DNA from: MGBC113645 sp036308445
GTDB taxonomy: Bacteria; Bacillota_I; Bacilli_A; Erysipelotrichales; Coprobacillaceae
Length of the DNA: 36,452 nt
Assembly: GCA_036308445.1 (NCBI GenBank)
Contig: JAXJVS010000176.1
Coordinates: 1 to 36,452 of the forward strand
Reading direction: 5' to 3'
The notes below the pieces were generated by a model. It made no database searches. It had not been told where the DNA came from and worked only from the letters and a program-made list of their open reading frames with translations. Shown here piece by piece: positions 8,563-16,756 of the stretch. Position 1 is the first letter of the stretch, and each line of letters opens with the position of its first letter. The position numbers were made by a program, and so were the translations under genes.

Positions 8563-10485
8563 TTACCATAAAAATCTAAATATTGGAGCTAAAAATTTAA
8601 GGATAAATCTTTGAATTTTTGTAGTTAATGACATATCCTTATCATATAAGTAAGAGACTTCTTGAGCATCTTTACAATCTTCGTGATAAGTTTCCATATT
8701 TTCAGATAGTAGCTGATTTAATGGTTCACTATCTATAAATAGCATAAGTTCTGTATCTTGATATACACTCTTCATATCCATATTAAATGATCCTATAATA
8801 GACATATGATCATCAATTAATATAGATTTTCCATGATAAGAAACTCCTCCATTATATTCTAATACATTTAATCCTGTATTTAATATTTTTTCTTTATTTA
8901 ATACAAAATCAACTGCACCAAAAGGATTACCGTTATTTGAAGCAGAGTTGGTCATAAGAGTAACATCAACATGATGACATATCTTTTGAAAAGAGTTATA
9001 CATCATTTCATTACAAATAATATATGGTGTATGAATAATCACCTTCTCTTCAGCATTAGACATTATCTGAGTTAAATTATAGAAACCTGTAGGTTCTTTT
9101 GAATATAAAGCTGTAGGATTAGATATTAATTGAATATGATTTACTTCTACAGTCTTAACTTTATAATCTTCTTTTTTGCGCCAATCGTTATGATTTACTA
9201 TTATATCATGATATATTTCATCTAATTTTATATTTGCATCTTTTACATGTTTCGTTTGATATATCCATTCTCTAGGCTCCCATAATTTACATTCTTTTTG
9301 ATTCCATATCTTATCAAAATAACCTATAATCTGATACAATGAACTATCTTCATAATCATTATTAAAAACCAATACATCTCTATCATAATTCTTATGCTCA
9401 TCAGCATTACCTAAGAAATAATCAAAAGTGTTTCTACCACCTAATATATAAACCTCTTCATCTGCTATTAAATATTTATCATGCATTCTACTCATTCCTT
9501 TCCAGGGAGTAATAAGATTAATTTGATTATATATCTTAATTTCAACATTTTCTTGTGATACTAACGAATAAAAATAAGGATTACCTTGCATATGAGTAAA
9601 GAAATTAAAACCATCTATTAGTATTTGTACTTTCACATTTCTATTTGATGCTTGAATAAGTGAAGAAATTATCTGTTTGCCTGAGACATCAGATCTAAAA
9701 TCAAAAGTAGATAATATAATTCTATTTTTTGCATTCTCAATTAAACGAATTCTTTCTTCTAAAGCTACATCATTTTTTTCAAGAATAGTTGCTCTATCTT
9801 TAGATGTATGAGTACCATAATAATCTTCTATGTTAAACTCATCTTGATAACTTTGGCTAACTTCTGGCTGTTTAATATAAGGTGTAATTATACCAATCAA
9901 AATAAATAGAAGAAATAATGCAAATATTGTAAATATAATTGAATTCTTAAATGTTTTTCCTCGAATAAGATTAATATGAAACTGAATATATTTAATTAAT
10001 GTATAAACTACTGTGATAATCATGATAAACATGAAAATATAGGCAATATTATAATTCATATTTGAGAATAATAATAAGATAAATATTCCTATATCAATAA
10101 TCACAGTACATATCTTACCTTGCCAGATAGCACCCTTGATAATATTATTTCTAAGTAAATATATTCCCATAATTGCCATATATAATTCTTTAATTAAAAA
10201 GATCATTAAAAAAATATATATTAAAGGGAAATGATATATTACTGCTATAATTAATGCGACCTGGTTTAATTTATCAGCAATAAGGTCTAAAGCTTTTCCA
10301 AAATCAGTAACCATATTATACTTTCTAGCTATTATTCCATCAAATAAATCAGCTGCAAGTGAAACGGCTAAAACTATAAAAGCAATAAGACATTGTTCAT
10401 GAAAATATAAATAAAGAAATACTGGTATCATTAATATACGAAAATATCCCATCATATTAGGGATATTAAAATAGTCTTTTTTCAA
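8563..10485 (-). CDS. Fusion of CDP-alcohol phosphatidyltransferase and two-HKD cardiolipin synthase
   Basis: A membrane protein of 640 aa with two catalytic modules. Residues 5-175 are a PgsA-like CDP-alcohol phosphatidyltransferase with the full D-x2-DG-x2-AR-x8-G-x3-D-x3-D motif (D46, D49, G50, A53, R54, G63, D67, D71) in several helices. After a helix at 181-201 comes a phospholipase-D-type half with two HxKxxxxD motifs, H335-K337-D342 followed by GGRN and H551-K553-D558 followed by GSFN; its pattern is closest to ClsC/YmdC-like cardiolipin synthases. One chain may therefore make phosphatidylglycerophosphate and then cardiolipin, though the intervening phosphatase is absent. TTG at 10483-10485 is chosen because GAGGTG lies 6 nt upstream and the product then begins KKDYFNIPN, as PgsA proteins do. 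An earlier TTG at 10539 would be almost leaderless. Confidence 0.88.
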   Translation of the reverse strand: MKKDYFNIPNMMGYFRILMIPVFLYLYFHEQCLIAFIVLAVSLAADLFDGIIARKYNMVTDFGKALDLIADKLNQVALIIAVIYHFPLIYIFLMIFLIKELYMAIMGIYLLRNNIIKGAIWQGKICTVIIDIGIFILLLFSNMNYNIAYIFMFIMIITVVYTLIKYIQFHINLIRGKTFKNSIIFTIFALFLLFILIGIITPYIKQPEVSQSYQDEFNIEDYYGTHTSKDRATILEKNDVALEERIRLIENAKNRIILSTFDFRSDVSGKQIISSLIQASNRNVKVQILIDGFNFFTHMQGNPYFYSLVSQENVEIKIYNQINLITPWKGMSRMHDKYLIADEEVYILGGRNTFDYFLGNADEHKNYDRDVLVFNNDYEDSSLYQIIGYFDKIWNQKECKLWEPREWIYQTKHVKDANIKLDEIYHDIIVNHNDWRKKEDYKVKTVEVNHIQLISNPTALYSKEPTGFYNLTQIMSNAEEKVIIHTPYIICNEMMYNSFQKICHHVDVTLMTNSASNNGNPFGAVDFVLNKEKILNTGLNVLEYNGGVSYHGKSILIDDHMSIIGSFNMDMKSVYQDTELMLFIDSEPLNQLLSENMETYHEDCKDAQEVSYLYDKDMSLTTKIQRFILKFLAPIFRFLW

Positions 10486-10547
10486 TTCTATCACCTCACC
10501 AAGTAATACAACCTTAACATCATCAAATGACTTATTCAATTATCCCT

Positions 10548-10553
10548 ATTATA
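10548..10553 (-). promoter_or_regulatory. -10 element of the phospholipid synthase fusion gene
   Basis: TATAAT on the minus strand, 62 bp before the preferred TTG start. No good -35 hexamer was found. A start near 10541 supports the internal TTG over the one at 10539. Confidence 0.35.
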
Positions 10554-10582
10554 AAATAGACATAGCGCAAAAAATGTATAAA

Positions 10583-10610
10583 TAAAAAACCAGCAGATTA
10601 TTCTACTGGT
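10583..10610 (-). terminator. Terminator of the secA-prfB-yitT operon
   Basis: On the minus strand an 8-bp stem (10603-10610 with 10589-10596, one G-U pair), a 6-nt loop holding the yitT stop codon, then a T run. Confidence 0.8.
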
Positions 10611-11470
10611 ATTTGAACGTTTGGTAAAGTAAAGCCTCTACCTCTAACGTTATGTACTTCACTTGTAATTATAAACGCCTCTGGATCTATCTTATGAATG
10701 AATTCATTTAATTTGGCTGACTGTCTACGTGAAATAACTGAAAGAACAGCTTTTTGATCCTGTTTCATATATCCTGTTGTAATTTTGAGAAACGTTGACC
10801 CTCTATCAATATCTCTATCAATCATAGCTGCTATTTCTTCATAATATTTAGAAATAACAATCACTTGTAACTTACTTTCTCCTAATAATATTGTTTTATC
10901 AATAACAATAGATGTTAATCCAACAACTACAATACCATATAAAACTTCTTCAGGAGTCGAAAACATTACCTGTCCTAAAAGAATAATTGTATCAGTAAAA
11001 TTCATCCAAAAAGCAATAGATGTTCCTGTTTTCTTATTCAATAATACTGGTATAACATCCATACCTCCTGTACTAAAACCTAATCTCAATACAATACCAC
11101 AGCCTAATCCCATAAAAATTCCAGTACCTAAAACATATAATAACATATCATCAGTTAGCATAGATATTTGAGGTATTGATTCAAATATAGCTAAAAATGT
11201 TGGATAAAGTATGGAACTTAGCAATGTTCCTGCCGCAAATTTTTTTCCTAAAAATATATAGCCAACAATAAACATAATCACATTTAACACGAAAACTAAA
11301 TCAGATAACGATAAAGGAAGAAATTGTTCCAATAATAAAGCAACTCCTGTTGCTCCTCCTGTAATCATACCTGAAGGAATTAGAAAAGCAGTAACACCAA
11401 ACGCTAAAGATAGATTACCAATAATAACAAGAATTGTTTCTTTTAAAAACCTCTTTTTATCACTAATCAT
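10598..11470 (-). CDS. YitT family membrane protein (DUF161/DUF2179)
   Basis: An integral membrane protein of about 290 aa. The first 200 residues hold five or six hydrophobic helices with the family segment IPSGMITGGATGVALL near the N-terminus and the glycine-rich LGFSTGGMDV. The last 80 residues are the soluble DUF2179 domain (AVLSVISRRQSAKLNEFIHK, then HNVRGRGF). Function is not established for the family, and the transported molecule is unknown. Four successive ATG codons (11468-11479) overlap the 3' end of prfB. The AAGG site just upstream best fits the third or fourth ATG, so the fourth is given here. Third gene of the secA operon. Confidence 0.88.
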   Translation of the reverse strand: MISDKKRFLKETILVIIGNLSLAFGVTAFLIPSGMITGGATGVALLLEQFLPLSLSDLVFVLNVIMFIVGYIFLGKKFAAGTLLSSILYPTFLAIFESIPQISMLTDDMLLYVLGTGIFMGLGCGIVLRLGFSTGGMDVIPVLLNKKTGTSIAFWMNFTDTIILLGQVMFSTPEEVLYGIVVVGLTSIVIDKTILLGESKLQVIVISKYYEEIAAMIDRDIDRGSTFLKITTGYMKQDQKAVLSVISRRQSAKLNEFIHKIDPEAFIITSEVHNVRGRGFTLPNVQIPVE

Positions 11471-12578
11471 CATCATCATCCTTTACTATCGATTTTAAAT
11501 ATGCATAAATACAATCATCTAAATCACCATCTAAAATTGCTTTAGGATTATTTGATTCATAACTACTTCGATTATCTTTTACTAAAGAATATGGGTGTAA
11601 AACATATGATCTTATCTGACTACCCCATTCAATAGCCTTTTGTTCTCCCTGAATTTCACTTAAAGTAGAAGCCTGTTTTTCAAGCATCATCTGGTACAGT
11701 TTAGATTTCAACATAATCAGTGCTTGTTCTCTATTTTGAATTTGTGAACGTTGTGATTGACAAGTAACTACAATATTTGTAGGAATATGAGTAATTCTTA
11801 CTGCCGAATCTGTTTTATTAATATGTTGTCCTCCAGCCCCACTAGCACGATAAGTATCAATTCTTAAATCACTTTGATTAATATTAATTTCAATATCATC
11901 ATTAAATTCAGGAACAACATCTACAGAAGCAAATGATGTATGTCTTCTTTTTGATGAATCAAAAGGAGAAATTCTAACTAAACGATGAACACCCTTTTCA
12001 GCTTTTAAATGACCATATGCATTATATCCTGAAAATTTCATTGTTACAGATTTAATTCCAGCTTCTTCACCATCTAAATAATCTAGAACCTCTATAGAAT
12101 ATCCTTTTTTATCACCATAACGTTGATACATTCTCATTAACATTTCTGCCCAATCCTGTGATTCAGTACCACCAGCACCAGGATGAATTTCTAGTATTGC
12201 ATTATGATGATCATATTCTTCAGAAAATAATAATGTTTTTTCAAATTCTTCTAATCTTTTAGAGAATAATGAGTAGTCTTCTTCTAATGTTTCTAAAAAT
12301 TCTTCATCATTTGTTTCTTTTACATATTCGTATGTTTCATTGACTTCTTCATATAAACATTGAATTTCTTCATATGTATCAGCAATTTTTTTCATTTCAT
12401 TTAATTTATCATAAAGCTGTTTTGCTTTATTTTGATCATCCCAAAAATGTTCATCCATTGTTTGAACAGTTAATCCTTCAATTTCTCTTTTTAGAGCATC
12501 AATATTTGCAGAAATATATAATTCATTGAGTAATAAGCGGGCTTTTTCAAGTCCGCTTTTCATTTCATATAATTCCAT
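11463..12578 (-). CDS. prfB: Peptide chain release factor 2
   Basis: Class I release factor for UGA and UAA codons. The 371-aa protein carries the stop-codon recognition tripeptide SPF (204-206) and the GGQ motif (249-251, SGAGGQHINKTD) that triggers peptidyl-tRNA hydrolysis. The reading frame is continuous: the in-frame UGA and slippery site near codon 25 that many bacteria use for autoregulated +1 frameshifting is absent. The ATG overlaps the secA stop (TAATG) and no ribosome site is visible, so translation probably depends on reinitiation after secA. The C-terminus is a run of five aspartates encoded by a GAT repeat that also forms the yitT starts. Confidence 0.97.
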   Translation of the reverse strand: MELYEMKSGLEKARLLLNELYISANIDALKREIEGLTVQTMDEHFWDDQNKAKQLYDKLNEMKKIADTYEEIQCLYEEVNETYEYVKETNDEEFLETLEEDYSLFSKRLEEFEKTLLFSEEYDHHNAILEIHPGAGGTESQDWAEMLMRMYQRYGDKKGYSIEVLDYLDGEEAGIKSVTMKFSGYNAYGHLKAEKGVHRLVRISPFDSSKRRHTSFASVDVVPEFNDDIEININQSDLRIDTYRASGAGGQHINKTDSAVRITHIPTNIVVTCQSQRSQIQNREQALIMLKSKLYQMMLEKQASTLSEIQGEQKAIEWGSQIRSYVLHPYSLVKDNRSSYESNNPKAILDGDLDDCIYAYLKSIVKDDDDD

Positions 12579-15241
12579 TATTTAAAACTTAATTCAATTT
12601 TTAAAGCAGGAATCTCTGCTTCTTCTTCACTACCAGGTCTAATACCCATATGAACAATATTTCTAGAAATATCTTCTGCAATTGAAGAAGTCATCTGTTC
12701 AAACATATAAAATGCTTCTTCTGTATATTCCTGTAAAGGATCTCTTTGCGCATAAGCTCTTAAATATATACCATTTCTAAGCTTTTGCATTGCATCAATA
12801 TGATTAATCCATGTTCTATCAATAACTCCTAATAAAACTCTTCTTTCATAATCAAGCTTGATTTCTGCCGGTAAATCTTTATTAAAACGATTCTCAAACT
12901 GCATAGCAACAACTTCACTTAAAGCTTGTTTAATTTTATCTGGATGATTAATAACACTTGTTTTGTTATTAGCAGTCAATGTAGTTAATAACATATAATT
13001 TCTTCCAACATAGTTCAATAAACCATCAACATCTACAGTATCCTCTTTTTCACCATGTTTAGTATATTTATTAACTGCCATTTCTACAGCCTGTTTAAAC
13101 ATACCATTTACAATTTCAGTTAAATCCTCTTCAGACATAATAGTATCACGTTCTTTATACATGATTTCACGTTGTTGTCTCATAACATCATCATATTGTA
13201 ATAATTGTTTACGAACATCAAAGTTTTGCCCTTCAACACGTCTTTGTGCACTTTCAATAGTCTTAGTAACCATTTTACTTTCAATAGCTTCTTCATCCAT
13301 CACTGAATCTGCCATTTTCTGTACAAATTCATTTGCAAATCTTTGCATTAATTCATCTTCAAAAGAGACATAGAATGTTGAACATCCTGGATCACCTTGA
13401 CGTCCAGAACGTCCTCTTAACTGATTATCAATACGTCTAGATTCATGTCTTTCACTACCAATAACCATTAATCCACCAATTTCTTCTACACCTTCTCCTA
13501 ATTTAATGTCAGTACCACGTCCTGCCATATTAGTAGCAATTGTAACAGCACCTAATACTCCTGCTTTTTCAATAATTAAAGCTTCAGCAGCATGGTTTTT
13601 AGCATTCAACACATTATGTCTAATACCACGTTTATTCAACATTCTAGATAAAATTTCAGATGTTTCCACAGAAACAGTACCTAATAATATAGGTTGTCCA
13701 TAACTATGACGTCTTTCAACTTCATCACAAATAGCTTTATATTTTGCTTTTTGAGTAGAATAAACTCTATCAGGTTTATCATCACGAATAACAGGTCTAT
13801 TGGTTGGAATCTCAATAACACGCATGTTATAAATTGTTCTAAATTCTTCTTCTTCAGTCTTTGCAGTACCAGTCATACCAGCTAATTTATTAAATAATCT
13901 AAAGAAGTTCTGATATGTGATTGTTGCTAGAGTAGCAGTTTCTTCTTTAATAGGGACTCCTTCTTTAGCTTCTAATGCTTGATGTAATCCATCAGAGAAA
14001 ACACGTCCTGGCATAACACGACCAGTAAACTGATCAATGATCATAATACTTGCATTTCTAATATCTCTACTTCCATCTTCAGTAGCAATCATATATTCAA
14101 CATCTCTTTGCATTGTATAGTTTGCTTTTAAAGCCTGATTGATATGATGCACTAAGGAAGAATGTTCTGGATCATATAAATTCTTAATTTTAAATGCTTT
14201 TTCTGCTTTAGTAATACCATTATCAGTCAAAGTTACTGTTTTACTTTCAATATCAACTTCATAATCCTTTTCGTTGATTAATGATTTTACAAACTTATCT
14301 GCTTGTACATAAAATGCTGCAATATTCTTTTTACCACCAGAAATAATTAATGGTGTTCTTGATTCATCAATTAAGATAGAGTCAACTTCATCCACTAAAG
14401 CATAGTTCAATGGTCTTAAAACTTTATCTTCTAACTTAGTAACCATATTATCTCTTAGATAATCAAAACCTAATTCAGAATTTGTAGTATAAGTAATATC
14501 ACAATTATGTTGAATACGTTTATAATCTTTAGAAACTCTTTCACTAGTTCCCTCATAGAACGCAGTATTCAAACCAACAGTTAATCCTAAGAATTCATAA
14601 ACCTTACTATTATCTTCTTTATCACGACGAGCTAAGTATTCGTTAACAGTTACAACATGAACACCTTTACCTTCTAAAGCATTTAAATATACAGGAAAAA
14701 TAGATGTTAAAGTTTTACCTTCACCTGTTTTCATTTCAGCTATATCACCATTATGTAATGAAATAGCTCCCATAATCTGAACTTTAAATGCTTTTAATCC
14801 TAATCTTCTATATGCAGCTTCTCTTACTGTAGCATAAGCTTCTATCATAATATCATCTAAAGTTTCACCTTGGGCTAAACGATCTTTAAAAATCTGTGTT
14901 TGAGAAACTAATGTTTCATCATCCATTGCCTGATATTTAGGTTCTAAATCTAAAACCTGTTGCGCCTGTTTTTCTAATTTTTTTAATATTTTATTATCCT
15001 GAGAAAAAGCACTTTTAATTGTTCCAAAAAAACCTTTCTTTTGTTTTTGAGGAGTTGTACTAAATTCAATAACTGGAGCTTTAGATTTTTTGATATTCTC
15101 AAAAGTTTCAACAACAATATCCTCATCTCCATTGTCATTTAAATCAACAATTTCCACATCAGGATTTAATCCTAATTCCTCAATTTCTTTAGCTTTTTCT
15201 TTTTTTATTTTTTTTCTAATTTCTTGTTTTTTGCTTGCCAT
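12578..15241 (-). CDS. secA: Protein translocase ATPase subunit SecA
   Basis: The motor that drives preproteins through SecYEG; cytoplasm and membrane face. The 887-aa protein has Walker A (M170-KTGEGKT), the DEVDSILIDESRTPL Walker B region, TNMAGRGTDIKLG and the RIDNQLRGRSGRQGDPG motif. The start is set at the ATG 15239-15241 with AAAGGAG 9-10 nt upstream; an earlier ATG eight codons away has no ribosome site. Two oddities: about 70 residues of Lys-rich then acidic sequence precede the usual SecA start (FFGTIKSAF at 71), and the C-terminal Cys-rich zinc tail is missing, the protein ending LKIELSFK. It heads an operon with prfB and yitT; secA-prfB adjacency is common in Firmicutes. Confidence 0.97.
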   Translation of the reverse strand: MASKKQEIRKKIKKEKAKEIEELGLNPDVEIVDLNDNGDEDIVVETFENIKKSKAPVIEFSTTPQKQKKGFFGTIKSAFSQDNKILKKLEKQAQQVLDLEPKYQAMDDETLVSQTQIFKDRLAQGETLDDIMIEAYATVREAAYRRLGLKAFKVQIMGAISLHNGDIAEMKTGEGKTLTSIFPVYLNALEGKGVHVVTVNEYLARRDKEDNSKVYEFLGLTVGLNTAFYEGTSERVSKDYKRIQHNCDITYTTNSELGFDYLRDNMVTKLEDKVLRPLNYALVDEVDSILIDESRTPLIISGGKKNIAAFYVQADKFVKSLINEKDYEVDIESKTVTLTDNGITKAEKAFKIKNLYDPEHSSLVHHINQALKANYTMQRDVEYMIATEDGSRDIRNASIMIIDQFTGRVMPGRVFSDGLHQALEAKEGVPIKEETATLATITYQNFFRLFNKLAGMTGTAKTEEEEFRTIYNMRVIEIPTNRPVIRDDKPDRVYSTQKAKYKAICDEVERRHSYGQPILLGTVSVETSEILSRMLNKRGIRHNVLNAKNHAAEALIIEKAGVLGAVTIATNMAGRGTDIKLGEGVEEIGGLMVIGSERHESRRIDNQLRGRSGRQGDPGCSTFYVSFEDELMQRFANEFVQKMADSVMDEEAIESKMVTKTIESAQRRVEGQNFDVRKQLLQYDDVMRQQREIMYKERDTIMSEEDLTEIVNGMFKQAVEMAVNKYTKHGEKEDTVDVDGLLNYVGRNYMLLTTLTANNKTSVINHPDKIKQALSEVVAMQFENRFNKDLPAEIKLDYERRVLLGVIDRTWINHIDAMQKLRNGIYLRAYAQRDPLQEYTEEAFYMFEQMTSSIAEDISRNIVHMGIRPGSEEEAEIPALKIELSFK

Positions 15242-15277
15242 AAAACAATCTCCTTTCATATACAATGAAACAGTATA

Positions 15278-15305
15278 ATTATACCATTTTCTTTCTTATT
15301 TACAA
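15278..15305 (-). promoter_or_regulatory. Promoter of the secA operon
   Basis: On the minus strand TTGTAA (15300-15305), 16 bp, then TATAAT (15278-15283) with a TGG extended -10. The start would be near 15271, about 30 nt before the secA ATG. Confidence 0.55.
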
Positions 15306-15736
15306 GTTAAATCAATTCACATAAAAAACTAATTCTTCTAATATAAACAATTCCATTATTAAAGAATTCATCAATAAAAAATTAAACAATATTCTCTCTT
15401 AACAGAAAGAAAACTATCCCATTTTTCATAAAAAAATATAATACACAATCTAACAATATTATCATTACCATTAATAATTGAATATAAAACAAATTTATAT
15501 CATTAAAAAACTTTATAATAATATTCTTTTTGTCGTTATTAATAGTTGTTAAAAATCTTGATACCAAATTCCTATCTACTCAAGAATCCTTAACATATAA
15601 GTTCAACAACATATAAATGAAATTTTCATATTAAAATCCCACCTCGCTCACCATTATATCAATAATTTCATAAAGTTAAATAACAAAATATTTAAGTTTA
15701 TATTAAAACATTAATATAAACTTAATATAAATCAAA
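15306..15736. other. Gene-free spacer between cspA-like gene and secA
   Basis: About 430 bp of very AT-rich sequence. The only ORF of any length (15382-15567, minus, TTG start, 61 codons) has a weak ribosome site and low-complexity hydrophobic composition, so I do not call it. The one clear structure is the inverted repeat at 15692-15725. Confidence 0.5.
15692..15725. repeat. 15-bp perfect inverted repeat downstream of the cold-shock gene
   Basis: Arms 15692-15706 and 15711-15725 are perfect reverse complements around a 4-nt loop. All but one base pair per arm is A/T. It follows the csp terminator and could be a second terminator or an RNA-stabilising hairpin. Confidence 0.6.
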
Positions 15737-15766
15737 ATAAAAAGAAACTAGAATAATCTAGTTTCT
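15737..15766 (-). terminator. Terminator of the cold-shock protein gene
   Basis: A perfect 10-bp stem (15743-15752 with 15757-15766), a 4-nt loop and a T-rich tail on the minus strand, overlapping the csp stop codon. Confidence 0.85.
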
Positions 15767-15962
15767 ATACTTTGACAACATGTTTAGCCTGTAATCCTCT
15801 CTCACTTTGATACAATTCAAACTCAACAAGTTCTCCTTCAGTTAAAGATTTATATCCATCTTGTACTATTTGACTATAATGAACAAAGACATCTTTGCCT
15901 TCACCTCTATCAATGAATCCAAATCCTTTTTCTGCATTAAACCATTTTACTTTACCTTGCAT
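15765..15962 (-). CDS. Cold-shock protein (CspA family)
   Basis: A single OB-fold domain of 65 aa that binds single-stranded RNA/DNA and acts as an RNA chaperone. RNP1 is KGFGFI (12-17) and RNP2 is VFVHY (25-29), with the expected start MQGKVKWFNAEKG. An in-frame codon ten residues upstream is rejected because AAAGGA lies 8 nt before the ATG at 15960-15962. Monocistronic, with its own terminator. A leader of more than 100 nt separates it from comFC, room for the structured 5' UTR typical of cold-inducible csp genes, but cold induction cannot be read from sequence. Confidence 0.95.
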   Translation of the reverse strand: MQGKVKWFNAEKGFGFIDRGEGKDVFVHYSQIVQDGYKSLTEGELVEFELYQSERGLQAKHVVKV

Positions 15963-16081
15963 ACTATCATTCCTTTCTAAACAACGGTTCATATCAAGTA
16001 TAAAGCAATGTCTTTAAAGAACTTCTCGATTGATGTCGAAAGCTCATTATTTTTAAAAGGAAGTATCTTAATCTTTAAATT

Positions 16082-16128
16082 TTATTTAGAAAAGAATCAC
16101 AATATAGAGAATATTGTAGAATCTTTTC
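16082..16128 (-). terminator. Terminator of the comFA-comFC operon
   Basis: A long imperfect hairpin (about 17 bp with a mismatch region, roughly 16090-16128) ends in a T-rich tail on the minus strand and overlaps the comFC stop codon. Confidence 0.6.
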
Positions 16129-16756
16129 ACCAATGTGAAGAAGATAAAACCAATAATTCTATTTTTGATGGCTGACATGTTTGGACTAATGCCAAACATG
16201 TTGCCATCGTCGAAGATGATGTTATCACATCATCCATAATCAATACTTTCTTATTTCTCAATAATTCTTTATCTCTTATCCCTATTTTATCTTTCACCTT
16301 TTTTCTTTGATTATATGATAAATCACTTTGTTTATACTCTTCTTTTTTATATAAACCAGTAAATATATGATTATGTATCGTAGAAGCAATGACCTCCATT
16401 GGTGCAAAACCTCTTGTTTTATTTGATAAAGATGAACTGGGAGCAACAACAATTATATAATCTTTATATTTCTTTTGAAATTCATCTTTAAACAAACATA
16501 AAAATACATCCTTTAAAGCAATATCATATAATCCTTTGTACTGATACAATAACGATTGAAAGAAATCATTATAAGAATAAAGAATTCGTAATGGATAGTG
16601 ATGAAATGAAATCGTATGGTCATTAATTTCTAATTTTCTTATACATGACAAACAAATGGGAACGTCTTTAATCATATGAATTAAACTTATATCTTTTTTT
16701 AAAGAATCAAAACATACTAAACAGTCTCGTTGAGTCTTTTGATAGAATAAATGCAT
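16127..16756 (-). CDS. comFC: ComF family phosphoribosyltransferase-like protein
   Basis: A late-competence protein with a double zinc ribbon and a type I phosphoribosyltransferase fold, 209 aa. Four cysteines (C12, C15, C35, C38) form the CxxC pairs, and the PRPP-loop motif is VLIMDDVITSSST near 170-182. In naturally competent Firmicutes it works with ComFA in the cytoplasm during uptake of single-stranded DNA; the enzymatic role is unsettled. The gene overlaps the 3' end of comFA by 40 bases. The ATG has GGAG 8 nt upstream. No other competence gene is in the window, so whether the organism is transformable is open. Confidence 0.88.
   Translation of the reverse strand: MHLFYQKTQRDCLVCFDSLKKDISLIHMIKDVPICLSCIRKLEINDHTISFHHYPLRILYSYNDFFQSLLYQYKGLYDIALKDVFLCLFKDEFQKKYKDYIIVVAPSSSLSNKTRGFAPMEVIASTIHNHIFTGLYKKEEYKQSDLSYNQRKKVKDKIGIRDKELLRNKKVLIMDDVITSSSTMATCLALVQTCQPSKIELLVLSSSHW

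Noticed and set aside
12501..12578. Programmed frameshift site in prfB
   Set aside because: The first 30 codons are continuous with no in-frame TGA or slippery CTT-TGA.
13161..13885. Plus-strand ORFs inside secA
   Set aside because: Antisense shadows with no ribosome sites; the minus-strand SecA motifs cover the same bases.
15382..15567. 61-codon minus-strand ORF with a hydrophobic product
   Set aside because: TTG start with a poor ribosome site, low-complexity Ile/Leu/Phe/Asn composition expected of AT-rich spacer, and no promoter or terminator of its own.
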